In this document: positions 52,270 to 61,202 of the stretch, piece by piece
How positions within the stretch are numbered: the first letter of the stretch is position 1
Layout: the number at the start of each line of letters is the position of its first letter
Source of the DNA: Candidatus Iainarchaeum sp.
GTDB lineage: Archaea; Iainarchaeota; Iainarchaeia; JAGGVJ01
Reading direction: 5' to 3'
DNA: 64,000 nt
NCBI GenBank assembly: GCA_021158055.1
Contig: JAGGVJ010000019.1
Span: 1 to 64,000 of the forward strand
The notes under the pieces: generated by a model
What the model was told of the DNA's origin: nothing
Databases searched by the model: none
The model's input: the letters and a program-made list of their open reading frames with translations, nothing else
Program-made: the position numbers and the translations under genes

Positions 52270-53103
52270 ATGTTTCGGATGGGCGTGAACAATGCAGTAA
52301 AGTTTGAAAATCCGGTTGAAGAGTTCCTGGATTTTATAAAGACAGATTTTAGCGCAGCTGAACTTGTTTGCGATTCCCCTGGAAATCTTCCTTCTGATTT
52401 TGATTCCGAAAGAATAAAGATTATTCGCGACTTAAGCGAGTCCCGTGATATCAGGATTTCTTTGCATGCCATTTATCTGGACATAAATCCTGTGAGCGTG
52501 GTTCCCCAGGTGCGCGAGTTTGCTGTTGATGAGTTGAAAAAATCAATTGAGCTTGCATCAGACTTGGGTGCGGGTGTTGTTACAATGCACGCCGGGTATT
52601 GTTTTCACTGGTGGAGAATTGACCCGGCCAAAAAGCGCATCTTTGACGAGCACGCAGCAGATGTTTTTTGCATGTTAGGGGATTTTGCGCAGGACTGCGG
52701 TGTTGTGATCGGGATTGAAAACGGTTCCTGGTTTCTTGGAACCCCGAAAAAAAACCAGTTGGGTGATGGCTTGACCCCCATGCATTTTTGCATAGATGCC
52801 AGGGAGCATTTTGACTTTATAAAAAAAATAGACCATTCTTGTGTCGGCGTCACCTTTGATATCACAAAAAGTTTTTGCTCCGGAAACGATGTCATAAAAC
52901 ATTTTAAACTGCTGTCAAAAAACATTGTAAACGTGCATTTGGCAGACCTTTCAGCCATGGAATTTGACAAAAAAGCATTGTTTGCATATCTTGCAAAAAA
53001 CTATTCCGGAAACATTATCTCCGAAATATGCAATTATGATATTGCCCTTTCAAACAAGCTGCAGGTTGAATCCTTTATTGCCACCGGCGCTGATTTTACT
53101 TAA
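52270..53103 (+). CDS. TIM-barrel sugar isomerase/AP endonuclease-like protein
   Basis: About 277 aa. Fold pattern of xylose-isomerase-like TIM barrels: MGVNNAVKFENPVEEFLDFI, RISLHAIYLD, GAGVVTMHAGYCFH, GVVIGIENGSW, VGVTFDITKSF, NIVNVHLADLS and ISEICNYD. Metal-binding His/Glu residues are where expected. Could be a sugar-phosphate isomerase or epimerase; reaction unknown. I use ATG 52270 because upstream DNA is a tandem repeat. Its stop overlaps the convergent transporter by four bases. Confidence 0.75.
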   Translation: MFRMGVNNAVKFENPVEEFLDFIKTDFSAAELVCDSPGNLPSDFDSERIKIIRDLSESRDIRISLHAIYLDINPVSVVPQVREFAVDELKKSIELASDLGAGVVTMHAGYCFHWWRIDPAKKRIFDEHAADVFCMLGDFAQDCGVVIGIENGSWFLGTPKKNQLGDGLTPMHFCIDAREHFDFIKKIDHSCVGVTFDITKSFCSGNDVIKHFKLLSKNIVNVHLADLSAMEFDKKALFAYLAKNYSGNIISEICNYDIALSNKLQVESFIATGADFT

Positions 53104-54179
53104 TGAAGCAGGAAAATAACTATCAAGGGCAGGATGAAAAACGCAAAGATAACAAATGACACCGGGTATATTCTGGATCTGAACGACAAGTGAGCAAGGG
53201 ATTTAGACAGGCCGATTGGTATTTTTCTGATCGGATAAATCATAACAGAGCCAAAGGTGTTGAGCAGCACGTGGGCAAGTGCAAGTGTAACCCCTGCCGG
53301 TGACCCTGTTACCATGGCTGCCATCAATGCCGTGAACGTGGTGCCGATGTTTGCGCCGAGAATATACGGGAATATGCTTTCGATAGTCAGGATTCCGACT
53401 CCCGCCAGTGGGACTATTAAAGACACGCAAACTGAACTGCTTTGGATTAAGGCAGTCAAAAACAAGCCGGTGAAAAAACTTCTCATAGGAGTCCTGAACA
53501 CGTGCTTGTTCAGCAGGTGATTGAACTCGGATTTAGCCAGTGGCTTTATTAGTTTTATAAAACATTTCAGTGAAAAAAACAGCATGGCCAGTGACAAAAC
53601 AAAAATGATCACCGGGTTGTTTGACAGAAGATTCTGGATGAAGTGGGTTGTGGGGTCAGTAAAGTAATTCAGCGGGCTTGAAAAAGAAATGTTCATATTT
53701 GAGCCCAGCAAAAATTGTGTCAGCAACAACGCGCTTTTTTCCAGGACATGGAAGTATATTTCCAATGGAAGCAGGACTATTACAATCATGATATTAAACA
53801 GATCGTGAACGGTCGCCACTTCAAATGCTTTCTTGAATTCTTCTTTTCGCGTGATGTGCCCTAAAGAGACGATTATGCCAGTGATGCCTGTTCCTATGTT
53901 GGCACCCATCAGTATTGGTATTGCTCCGGTGATTGTCAGGGCCCCGCTGGCAGTCAACCCGACCAGTATGGAACTGGTAACTGAAGAACTCTGGATAATG
54001 GACGTTGCAAGGATCCCTATAAAAAGCCCTGCAATGGGGTTTGTTGTGAATGAAATCAGCTGCTGCGCAAAATCGGTTCCAAGCAGTTTAAAAGAACCGG
54101 TCATTAGTTTAATGCTTAACAGGAAAAGAAACAGGACTGCTGCCAATAAAATAAGTCTGAAGATTATTTTTTTTTTCAT
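53100..54179 (-). CDS. Na/phosphate cotransporter family protein
   Basis: 359 aa, nine or so hydrophobic segments. Two copies of the family repeat with IIQSSSVTSSILVGL (near 62-76) and LIQSSSVCVSLIVPL (near 248-262) plus ANIGTGITG and ANIGTTFTA are the PF02690 NptA signature. These take up inorganic phosphate with Na, or transport other anions. The C-terminal PhoU-like domain of bacterial forms is missing, which is usual for short archaeal versions. Convergent with the TIM-barrel gene, stop codons overlapping. Confidence 0.88.
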   Translation of the reverse strand: MKKKIIFRLILLAAVLFLFLLSIKLMTGSFKLLGTDFAQQLISFTTNPIAGLFIGILATSIIQSSSVTSSILVGLTASGALTITGAIPILMGANIGTGITGIIVSLGHITRKEEFKKAFEVATVHDLFNIMIVIVLLPLEIYFHVLEKSALLLTQFLLGSNMNISFSSPLNYFTDPTTHFIQNLLSNNPVIIFVLSLAMLFFSLKCFIKLIKPLAKSEFNHLLNKHVFRTPMRSFFTGLFLTALIQSSSVCVSLIVPLAGVGILTIESIFPYILGANIGTTFTALMAAMVTGSPAGVTLALAHVLLNTFGSVMIYPIRKIPIGLSKSLAHLSFRSRIYPVSFVIFAFFILPLIVIFLLH

Positions 54180-54414
54180 TGAATATGCAAATAGTTATAT
54201 GCTGTTTAAAAAGTTATCCTGCGTAAAACATGCAGCGACAAAAAGTTTATAGATGCCAAAAAGTTCATGCAGGAAGTTTTGTGAAAGTTTTGCAAGGTTA
54301 TAAGGACAGGAAAAGTGCATGGAAAACAAAGAGTTTGAGGAAACTTTTTTTAATCTGTAAAGACGAATTTACTTTGTCGCAAACCTTGTTTTGCCGCGCT
54401 TAAAGAATTGTTTT

Positions 54415-54518
54415 GCGGGGATCGCATAGCCTGGTAGTGCGCTGGTCTCGAAATCGCCCGAAAGGGCCCAAGGCAGCCAGTGTCCCTGGACACGGGGGTT
54501 CGAATCCCTCTCCCCGCG
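54415..54518 (+). tRNA. tRNA-Ser(CGA) with a probable intron
   Basis: Acceptor stem GCGGGGA / TCCCCGC, D arm GCAT..GTGC, T arm GGGGG-TTCGAAT-CCCTC and a variable arm TGTCCCTGGACA give a class II tRNA. The anticodon loop reads CTCGAA, anticodon CGA, and the discriminator is G, both fitting Ser. The anticodon stem CTGG pairs with CCAG only across about 22 extra bases (ATCGCCC-GAAA-GGGC...), which form a GAAA-capped hairpin, so a 37/38 intron is likely. Total 104 bases; no CCA encoded. The exact splice sites are inferred. Confidence 0.8.
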
Positions 54519-54775
54519 TTTATGCGCAATGAGAATAAGATTTATTAAGCAAATCCAAGGGTTTTAGACAAAAGCATGGTGGGGAATCAGGAATTTGCAG
54601 TTGTTAGTTATTTTGCAAGGAAACTCCTAATTTGCTCTCAAAGCTATTCTGCTTTTGAATTGTGGCCTGGACCAGTTAATCTCACCTCTAAGGTTTTGAA
54701 TGCTTTTTTTGAGTTTGTCTTATTGTAGAACTTTTAATAATAAAATTTAAATATGTAGTCCCCTATTAATTATAT
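54519..54775. other. gap between tRNA-Ser and Fic gene
   Basis: About 257 bp after the tRNA. A 50-codon ATG frame (54576-54728) has no ribosome site or recognisable family. A TATA-like TTTAAATATG (about 54747-54756) lies 25 bp before the Fic start. No integrase gene or repeat of the tRNA 3' end was found, so there is no clear attachment site. Confidence 0.5.
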
Positions 54776-55717
54776 ATGTTTATAGAAGTACGTAAGGTAG
54801 GCAAGAACAAAAAGTATTACGTTGCGCATTCTTTTCGTCATGAGGGAAAGGTTAGGAAAATCCGCAGGTATCTTGGACAAAACCTGACAAAAGACCGGAT
54901 TGAAAAACTGAGACCGGTTGCAGAACAGCAGGTTCTTAACAGGGCCGACGTTTACAAGTCAATTTGTGATCCCTTTTTAACTGTTTTATCAAACGAAGAA
55001 CAGGAGATACTTAAGAACTTGGAGAAAAAAGCAGACTTCAAGTTTTTCCATTTGTCTGAGGAAGAATGGTGTAAATTCTCTGAAATATTCACTTACAATA
55101 CTAATGCAATAGAAGGCTCTGAGATAACGCAGAGTGAAGTTAAGCAAATAGTTGAAAAAGACAAATGGCCGACTGATAAAACAAAAGAGGACATATCTGA
55201 AATTTACGGCGTGATGGAAGCAGTCGATTACATAAGAAAAACAAAGGACGCTTTGGCGATTGGATTAATTAAAGAGCTGCATAAAATTGTTTTCAAAAAT
55301 TCAAAGTCTTTTGCAGGACAGCTGCGAAGAAAAGGAGTTGAAGTGGTTGTCAGAGATAGCCATGGCAACGTTGTACACCAGGGAGCCCCTGCTGAAAAAG
55401 TACTTAGTTTGTTAAAAGAGCTTATTTGTTGGTATAATAAGTACAAAAAGAAATATTCTCCACTGGTCTTAGCAGCGGTTGTCCATAACCAGTTTGAGAA
55501 TATCCACCCGTTTGCAGACGGCAATGGCAGAGTTGGAAGATTGTTGCTTAACAGTATTCTAATCAAGCACGGTTTGCCCCCTGTAAATATTGACTTCGAG
55601 AAACGGCGGGAATACTACTCTGCTTTGCAGGAGTATGAAAATAATCATAATTTAAGGCCAACAATAGAATTATTGCTGTCAGAGTACAAAATATTAAGAA
55701 GGTTGCTGAAGAGATAG
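54776..55717 (+). CDS. Fic-domain AMPylator with inhibitory helix
   Basis: 313 aa. Fic motif HPFADGNGRVGR starting at H244; inhibitory helix motif TNAIEGS at 109-115, so class II (inhibitor N-terminal in the same protein). An N-terminal basic region (FIEVRKVGKNKKYYVAHSFRHEG) may bind nucleic acid. The last 40 residues are helical. It likely AMPylates a host protein; the target is unknown. Leaderless start with the TATA box about 25 bp upstream. Neighbour to a tRNA gene. Confidence 0.88.
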   Translation: MFIEVRKVGKNKKYYVAHSFRHEGKVRKIRRYLGQNLTKDRIEKLRPVAEQQVLNRADVYKSICDPFLTVLSNEEQEILKNLEKKADFKFFHLSEEEWCKFSEIFTYNTNAIEGSEITQSEVKQIVEKDKWPTDKTKEDISEIYGVMEAVDYIRKTKDALAIGLIKELHKIVFKNSKSFAGQLRRKGVEVVVRDSHGNVVHQGAPAEKVLSLLKELICWYNKYKKKYSPLVLAAVVHNQFENIHPFADGNGRVGRLLLNSILIKHGLPPVNIDFEKRREYYSALQEYENNHNLRPTIELLLSEYKILRRLLKR

Positions 55718-55881
55718 GTGACCACAAACCATGCAAGTGTGGTCACCCGAAAATGCCTGTTAAGCAGGATCATGGATAACGGGTTATATGCCGTTTCAAA
55801 TATCCTGCACAGCATTGAAATTGATACTTTTATATTTCTTTGAGTTAAATATATTATTACGCTGAACTGTTTTTTGCAGGT

Positions 55882-57273
55882 TTGGCAAAATCGGATGCAA
55901 TGAGGTTAAATGGTATGACAGGCAGTAAAATCAATTATTACAGCACCAACCGCAACTCAGAGCCTGTTGATTTCAAGGAGGCGTTGATGCGCGGCCAGGC
56001 AGAAGACAAGGGCTTGTATTTGCCTGACAGGATACCGAAGATATCTTCTGAAATGATTGATTCAATGAAGGACATGTCTTACCCTGACATTGCGTTTACT
56101 GTTACCAGAGAGTTCCTGAAAGATGACATTGATGAAGCTGATTTGAAAAGCATAACCAGGTCGGCTTACAATTTTGACATTCCTTTGGAGAAAGTTTTTG
56201 GCAGCAATTACCTGTTGAGGATGGACAGGGGCCCTACGGCTTCTTTCAAGGATTTTGCGGCGAGGATGCTTGCACGGCTCATGCAGCATTATTCAAAAGA
56301 CAAGGAAAGCGAGCTTGTGGTATTGACAGCCACTTCCGGGGACACGGGAAGTGCTGTTGCCAATGCGTTTTTTGGCATGGATAATATCCGGGTTGTGGTC
56401 TTGTTCCCGAGAGACGAGGTAAGCGACCGGCAGAGGAAACAGATGACTACTCTTGGAAAAAACATTTCTGCCATTGCAGTTGACGGAAAGTTTGACGACT
56501 GCCAGGCAATGGTAAAAAAAGCTTTTTGTGACAAGGATCTGGAATCTATTGACATGACTTCTGCGAATTCCATTAATTTCGGACGCCTGGTTCCGCAGTC
56601 TGTCTATTACTTTTATTGTTATTCAAGGGTTGTGAAAAGCAACAATGAAAAAATGGTGTTTTCTGTCCCGTCAGGAAATTTCGGAAACCTTACAGGAGGA
56701 ATTCTGGCAAAAAAAATGGGCCTTCCGGTACACAAGTTTGTGGTTTCGGTCAATGAAAACGACGAGTTTCCAAAGTTTTTGGAGACGGGAAATTATTCCC
56801 CCATATTGCCTTCAAAAGCGTGTTTGTCAAGCGCCATGAATGTGGGTCACCCGAGCAATTTTGCAAGAATAATTGATTTTTACGGCGGCCAGATTGACGA
56901 GAAAGGAAGCATGGTAAAAGCGCCGGACATGAATTTAATGAAGCATGACCTGTATCCTGTAACTGTTTCAGACAACGAAACAGTGATGACGATTAACAAT
57001 GTTTACAACAATTACGGCGTTGTTCTTGAGCCTCACGGCGCGGTTTCGTGGGCCGGTTTGGAGCACTTTTTGTCAGAAACCAGTATGCCTGTTACTGCTG
57101 TTTCTTTTGAAACCGCTCACCCTGCAAAGTTCAACAGCAAGCTCAATGAAATTCTCGGCATTGAAGTTGATTTGCCTGAAAGCATGCGCGGTCTGGAAAA
57201 CAAAAACGAGTCTTTTGAAAGCATTCCTGCAGACTATGGGACGTTTAAGAAATTTTTGAAAACTTCTTTTTGA
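55882..57273 (+). CDS. thrC: threonine synthase
   Basis: 463 aa PLP enzyme that converts O-phosphohomoserine to threonine. N-terminal YYSTNRNSEPVDFKEALMRG, catalytic loop RGPTASFKDFAARM (K123 as PLP lysine), TATSGDTGSAVANAF, NSINFGRLVPQ, and VPSGNFGNLTGG are diagnostic of the class II ThrC. The first TTG is used; the ATG at 55915 (MTGSKINYYSTN) agrees better with the usual N-terminus of the family, so the true start may be there. Confidence 0.93.
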   Translation: MAKSDAMRLNGMTGSKINYYSTNRNSEPVDFKEALMRGQAEDKGLYLPDRIPKISSEMIDSMKDMSYPDIAFTVTREFLKDDIDEADLKSITRSAYNFDIPLEKVFGSNYLLRMDRGPTASFKDFAARMLARLMQHYSKDKESELVVLTATSGDTGSAVANAFFGMDNIRVVVLFPRDEVSDRQRKQMTTLGKNISAIAVDGKFDDCQAMVKKAFCDKDLESIDMTSANSINFGRLVPQSVYYFYCYSRVVKSNNEKMVFSVPSGNFGNLTGGILAKKMGLPVHKFVVSVNENDEFPKFLETGNYSPILPSKACLSSAMNVGHPSNFARIIDFYGGQIDEKGSMVKAPDMNLMKHDLYPVTVSDNETVMTINNVYNNYGVVLEPHGAVSWAGLEHFLSETSMPVTAVSFETAHPAKFNSKLNEILGIEVDLPESMRGLENKNESFESIPADYGTFKKFLKTSF

Positions 57274-57305
57274 AAAAGTTCATGCATTGAGTTTGTGAAC
57301 CGGTT

Positions 57306-57608
57306 TCATTTGAACTTGTGCAGATAGCGCGGCAGGTCTATTATTCTGTTGTTTTTGATCCGGAGTCCTTCTTTTTTGAGAAGAGTAGTTTTTTTTCTTT
57401 GCCTTGCTGAGTAGCCCCCTATTTTACCTGTTTTTTTCACCACGCGATGGCATGGAATTGTTATTGGCTGATTGTTTTTGTTGAGTGCGTTTCCTATTGC
57501 GCGGCAGGCCATTGGGTTGCCCAGGGCTTTTGCAAGTTCCTGATATGTTGTGATTTTTCCTTTTGGTATTTGTCTTGTAAGCTCCAGTACTTTTTCTGAA
57601 AATCTCAT
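57306..57608 (-). CDS. ogt: methylated-DNA-protein cysteine methyltransferase (MGMT/Ogt core)
   Basis: 100 aa, the C-terminal core without the N-terminal domain. Active-site IPCHRVVKKTGKIGGY (C53), RAIGNALNKN, and ITTYQELAKALG helix-turn-helix. Removes O6-alkylguanine from DNA or acts as an alkyltransferase-like protein. Short forms lacking the N-domain are known. Convergent with thrC. Confidence 0.9.
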   Translation of the reverse strand: MRFSEKVLELTRQIPKGKITTYQELAKALGNPMACRAIGNALNKNNQPITIPCHRVVKKTGKIGGYSARQRKKTTLLKKEGLRIKNNRIIDLPRYLHKFK

Positions 57609-57674
57609 GTGTTAACCTGATTGTTTTTATGAAATGCATTGTGTATAAATATAAGCTTATCGAATCATATAATT

Positions 57675-58319
57675 ATGAAAGAAGTGTTTTTTGCTTCCGG
57701 AAACAAAGCCAAGGTGAACCAGTTCCAGTTTGTGGCTGATTCAACGGATCTGCAGGATGAAGTGTGTGTTGTTTCTGTTTATGAACGGTTTCCGCAAATA
57801 AAAAAGTACAGCGAGGATTTCAAGACCCAAAGGGAAATTGCAGAAAACGGCGCAAGATTTATTTTTAATCAGGTGCAAAAGCCGGTTGTCACAGAAGATT
57901 CAGTGATTGAGATTCACGCTTTTGGAAACAAACCGGGCATAAGGTCAAATGCTTATCTAAAGGAAAAAGGCCTTGAGGGTCTTCTTGAAGACATGAAGAC
58001 AAAAACAGACAGGAAAGCTGAAATTGTTTCAGTTGTTGCGTTTTTTGACGGTGTGGACATGCTTGTTTTTGAAAACAGGGTTTCAGGTTCAATTGCGCAA
58101 AAGCTTTCTTTTTGTCAAGGGGAACCTGACTGGATAGGGCCGTTGTTTAACAAGTTTGGCGGCGGGTATAACGCGGTTTTTTTGCCTGATGCCGTGAATG
58201 AAACCGGCTCAAATGCAGGTGAAAAGGTAACTCTTGCTGATTTGACAGCAGGGGACGGGCTAAAATTTGGTTACAGGGAACTGAATTTCAGGAGATTGCT
58301 GAAAAAACTTTTTGGTTGA
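57675..58319 (+). CDS. Ham1-like XTP/dITP pyrophosphatase
   Basis: About 214 aa. VFFASGNKAKVNQFQFV and VTEDSVIEIHAFGNKPGIRSNAYL (the conserved DSGLxV-type and NGxPG segments modified) point to Ham1/RdgB-type house-cleaning pyrophosphatases, but several usual residues differ, so the substrate may differ. A TATA box (57644-57653) 25 bp before the ATG suggests a leaderless transcript; a reading frame further upstream is not used. Followed by a lipid synthase gene in the same direction. Confidence 0.8.
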   Translation: MKEVFFASGNKAKVNQFQFVADSTDLQDEVCVVSVYERFPQIKKYSEDFKTQREIAENGARFIFNQVQKPVVTEDSVIEIHAFGNKPGIRSNAYLKEKGLEGLLEDMKTKTDRKAEIVSVVAFFDGVDMLVFENRVSGSIAQKLSFCQGEPDWIGPLFNKFGGGYNAVFLPDAVNETGSNAGEKVTLADLTAGDGLKFGYRELNFRRLLKKLFG

Positions 58320-58366
58320 TCAGAACATAGAGCATGTAAAACACATGTAAAACGGGGTTAATTGTT

Positions 58367-58999
58367 ATGCTGGGTAAAAAATACAGGGATTTGGCGCAGG
58401 AAAAAGTACTTTTTCCGATAGGCAGGATTATCGCAAAAACAGGTGTTTCTCCAAACCAGATCACTCTCGCGTCTGTTCCGCTGGCGCTTGCAAGTGCGTG
58501 GTTTATCATAAACGGGAATTTGGTGCCTGCTCTTTTTTTCATGGTGCTTTCAATATTTTTTGACAATCTGGACGGCGCGGTTGCAAAATCAACAAACCAA
58601 ACGACTTTGTTTGGAAATTACCTTGATGCGATGATGGACAGGTATGTTGAACTGATTCTCATAAGCGCGTTTGCTTTCACAGGGCTTTGGTTTGAATCCA
58701 TTCTTGCACTGGGCGGGAGTTTGCTTCCAAGCTATGCAAAAGCAAGGGTTGGCTTGATAATCCCTTCAGACAACAGTGACTGGCCTGCAATAGGGGACCG
58801 CGCAGACCGGCTTTTGATTCTTATAACAGGCACTGCAGCTGCAGTGATCTATCCGGTTGTTTTTGGGTATTCAATGCTTGGCATCACCCTCTTGGCTATC
58901 GCGTTTGTTTCGCACGTTTCAACGCTTCAGCGTATGGCTTATGCCGCCGCGTTGATAAGTAAGCATGAAGAAACGCTTCAGCAAAAAAGTAAAAAATAA
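58367..58999 (+). CDS. CDP-alcohol phosphotransferase (archaetidylinositol-phosphate synthase-like)
   Basis: 210 aa, six membrane helices. The CDP-alcohol motif DNLDGAVAK ... G...D...D is intact (D66, D69, G70, A73, G83, D87, D91), with Lys74 in place of the usual Arg. It joins a CDP-activated lipid to an alcohol head group; with inositol-1-phosphate synthase in the same genome, archaetidylinositol phosphate is a likely product. A short 11-bp direct repeat lies just upstream (58333-58354). Confidence 0.85.
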   Translation: MLGKKYRDLAQEKVLFPIGRIIAKTGVSPNQITLASVPLALASAWFIINGNLVPALFFMVLSIFFDNLDGAVAKSTNQTTLFGNYLDAMMDRYVELILISAFAFTGLWFESILALGGSLLPSYAKARVGLIIPSDNSDWPAIGDRADRLLILITGTAAAVIYPVVFGYSMLGITLLAIAFVSHVSTLQRMAYAAALISKHEETLQQKSKK

Positions 59000-59093
59000 G
59001 TGGCTGAATAATTCAAGTTTGTTTTTGCAAAAAACGTTTACTTTTTGAATTTGTTTTTGTGCGTTTTGCACCTGGGATTTTGAAAAATAGTCA

Positions 59094-59993
59094 CTATTTT
59101 AGTGAGTGATGTCTTTCAAGAATGTTGCCTGCAAGCTTAAAGTTTCCGAAAGGCATTATGTGCGCGCCTGCAAAGCCCAGCTTTTTTGCCTTTTCCAGCA
59201 TTTCATTGGAAAATTTCAGGTTGCTTTGTGTGTCTTCTATTTCTGAAATGACTTCTTCGGGAATTGTTATTCCAGGCACATGTTCATTAAGGAACTTTGC
59301 TGTTTTTGCAGAGGTGAGCAAAAGGATTCCGGGAAGGATTTTGGTGTTGATGTCTTTTGTTGCTTTAAAGAATTCTTCAAGCAAAGTTAAGTCAAAAAAA
59401 GGCTGGGTCTGAATAAATTGCGCTCCAAAAAGTGCTTTTTGCCTGATTCTTTTTATTTCAGGGTTTTTTGCTGTTGCAAAAGATCCTCCGCCTATGAATG
59501 CATCAAACTTGTTTTCAAGGGGGTTTCCGGCAAAGTCAGCTGAATTTTCAATCATGGTGTTTACTTTTGAGATCAGTTCAATTGAGTTCATTTCAAAAAC
59601 TGCTTTGGCTTTGGGGTTGTCCCCGAGTTTCGGGGGGTCGCCTGTTAAAAGCAAAAAGTTGTCTATTCCTTTTGCTTTTGCGCCAAGCAAGTCGGATTGT
59701 ATTGCAATTGAGTTCCTGTCCCGGCATGTTATCTGCATAATCGGTTCAAACCCAAGCGAAACAAGTTCAATTGACGGCACAAGCGAGTTCATTATGACGT
59801 TTCCCATGGGACAGTCCACTACATTCACTGCGTCTGCAAGCACGCAGGCTTTCAGAGCACTGTTTGTGAACTGGAAGGAGGGGGACTTCATAGGGTCTAT
59901 TTCAATTGTGAGTGCAAACTGATTGTTTTCAAGTTTTTCCCGGAAAGTCTGGATTTCCTTAAGATCGTGGTTTTGAAAGTTGTTTTTTTTCAT
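59094..59993 (-). CDS. MetF-like methylenetetrahydropterin reductase
   Basis: 299 aa TIM-barrel flavoprotein of the MTHFR family. ALTIEIDPMKSPSF, PIMQITCRDRNSIAIQSDLLGAKAKGIDNFLLLTGDPPKLGDNP, GGSFATAKNPEIKRIRQKALFGAQFIQTQPFFD are signature segments. Would reduce methylene- to methyl-tetrahydropterin with FAD. It is last in a minus-strand operon after ThyA and a DUF4346-like gene, with MtrA and MtrH upstream, so it probably supplies the methyl group used by MtrH. Ribosome site AAGGAT before the ATG. Confidence 0.88.
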   Translation of the reverse strand: MKKNNFQNHDLKEIQTFREKLENNQFALTIEIDPMKSPSFQFTNSALKACVLADAVNVVDCPMGNVIMNSLVPSIELVSLGFEPIMQITCRDRNSIAIQSDLLGAKAKGIDNFLLLTGDPPKLGDNPKAKAVFEMNSIELISKVNTMIENSADFAGNPLENKFDAFIGGGSFATAKNPEIKRIRQKALFGAQFIQTQPFFDLTLLEEFFKATKDINTKILPGILLLTSAKTAKFLNEHVPGITIPEEVISEIEDTQSNLKFSNEMLEKAKKLGFAGAHIMPFGNFKLAGNILERHHSLK

Positions 59994-60049
59994 GTTATCC
60001 TTGGTTTGCTTTTGTTTTACGTTAAAGATTGTTTTCGTTTTTACTGAAA

Positions 60050-60457
60050 TTATTTTTGGCTTTTTGAAATTTCAATGGGTTTGTCCTGAGTATATTGCAG
60101 ACCGAATTTTAAAGACATTTCTGCCTTGTGCAATTCTTTTCCAAGGTATGCGTAGTGTTCGGGAAGAGACGCTTTTTCGTTTTCGATTATTGCCTGGTAT
60201 ACTGCAGTGGCGGTTTTTCCTACTATTGTGCTTGTCAGTTTTCCTGTAAGCATGGCACCGCCGTCAAGCACATTTTCGTAGTGTTCTGCTATAATTTGCT
60301 TTTTTTCCAGGTCATTGTGGATTACAAAAAACCCGTTCGGATCGTATTCAATTGATTTGCGTTCTTTTGCCTTGATTAATCTTACGTTATTGTCGTCGTT
60401 TTTGTTTTCTTCTGTTATTTTGAATTGTCTTTTGAGGAATTCTATTTGTTCACTCAA
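60050..60457 (-). CDS. DUF4346-like protein in the one-carbon operon
   Basis: 135 aa. YDPNGFFVIHND, EHYENVLDGGAMLTGK, AVYQAIIENEKASLPEHYAYLGKELHKAEMSLKFGLQYTQD recall the DUF4346 family, which occurs near pterin and Mtr-type genes. Starts with TTG overlapping the ThyA stop (eight bases). No catalytic residues are assigned. Its place between ThyA and MetF suggests a role with folate or methyl transfer. Name is by resemblance only. Confidence 0.6.
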   Translation of the reverse strand: MSEQIEFLKRQFKITEENKNDDNNVRLIKAKERKSIEYDPNGFFVIHNDLEKKQIIAEHYENVLDGGAMLTGKLTSTIVGKTATAVYQAIIENEKASLPEHYAYLGKELHKAEMSLKFGLQYTQDKPIEISKSQK

Positions 60458-61136
60458 TATTCAACACCTCTTTTACGTTTTCCCAGTTGTGGTCATAGAT
60501 GTGGGCTGAACCGGAAACACAAGTGATGCTGCCGGTTTCAAAACCGCTTCCGTCTGCGACTTTTTTCATAAGGTTGGCAAGGCCGTACATATTTGCGGGC
60601 CAGGCTCCAAAACAGTCGTGAGAGCGAAAGTAAAGGTGAAGATGCAGCTTGCTGTCTCTTACCTGGAAATGAGTGAATATGAGGCAAGGCGCTTCATCGG
60701 ATTCGGTGTCAATTGGAGGAATCCAAGTGTGGCATATTGCTCTTCTTGTGTTTGATGAAGCTTTCAGTTTTTTTATCACCCAGTCAATCTGGTTTAATTC
60801 ATTGTTCCATTTGTGCAGGCGGTTCCCGTAAGTGTATTTGAATTCTCCCGGGTCGCTTGAAAGAATCGTCTGGTTTGTGTACTGTTCAAGCCGTTCTTTT
60901 GACCAGGGAAACCCTTTTGGTGTCATTGGCTCTTCAAGCGGGTTTTCTATGTATGCCAAAAGCTGGAGTATTTCTTTTGTGTCGTTGTCGTACTCGCTGT
61001 GAAGAATGTGCCCCCGTTTCCATATTGCCTTGATTACTTTTGGCCAGGTTTCCCCGATTGTTTTTCCTTTGACAAAAGTTCCGATTTTTGTCGGCTTTCC
61101 TGGTTCATTGCTTTCAAAAGTCAAGTGTGTCCCCAT
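60450..61136 (-). CDS. thyA: thymidylate synthase, methanogen type
   Basis: 228 aa, length of the archaeal ThyA family. It turns dUMP into dTMP using methylene-tetrahydropterin. Catalytic Cys151 in EAPCLIFTHFQV, RRAICHTW (130-137), RSHDCFGAWPANMYGL (171-186) and HIYDHN are conserved. It lies in the same operon as MetF, MtrH and MtrA, linking dTMP synthesis with methyl transfer. The downstream gene overlaps its stop. Confidence 0.9.
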   Translation of the reverse strand: MGTHLTFESNEPGKPTKIGTFVKGKTIGETWPKVIKAIWKRGHILHSEYDNDTKEILQLLAYIENPLEEPMTPKGFPWSKERLEQYTNQTILSSDPGEFKYTYGNRLHKWNNELNQIDWVIKKLKASSNTRRAICHTWIPPIDTESDEAPCLIFTHFQVRDSKLHLHLYFRSHDCFGAWPANMYGLANLMKKVADGSGFETGSITCVSGSAHIYDHNWENVKEVLNIE

Positions 61137-61202
61137 CTATTCTTGTTTTTTTGTTCATTTATAGTTTGCGTAGGTTTCGTGAAGTTTGTGTTTTTTGTTT
61201 TT

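Noticed and set aside
54576-54728. 50-codon frame between tRNA-Ser and Fic gene
   Set aside because: No ribosome site or recognisable family.
59091-59105. CACTATTTTAGTG as a further TrmB site
   Set aside because: It covers a stop codon between convergent genes and has a different spacer, so not a promoter site.
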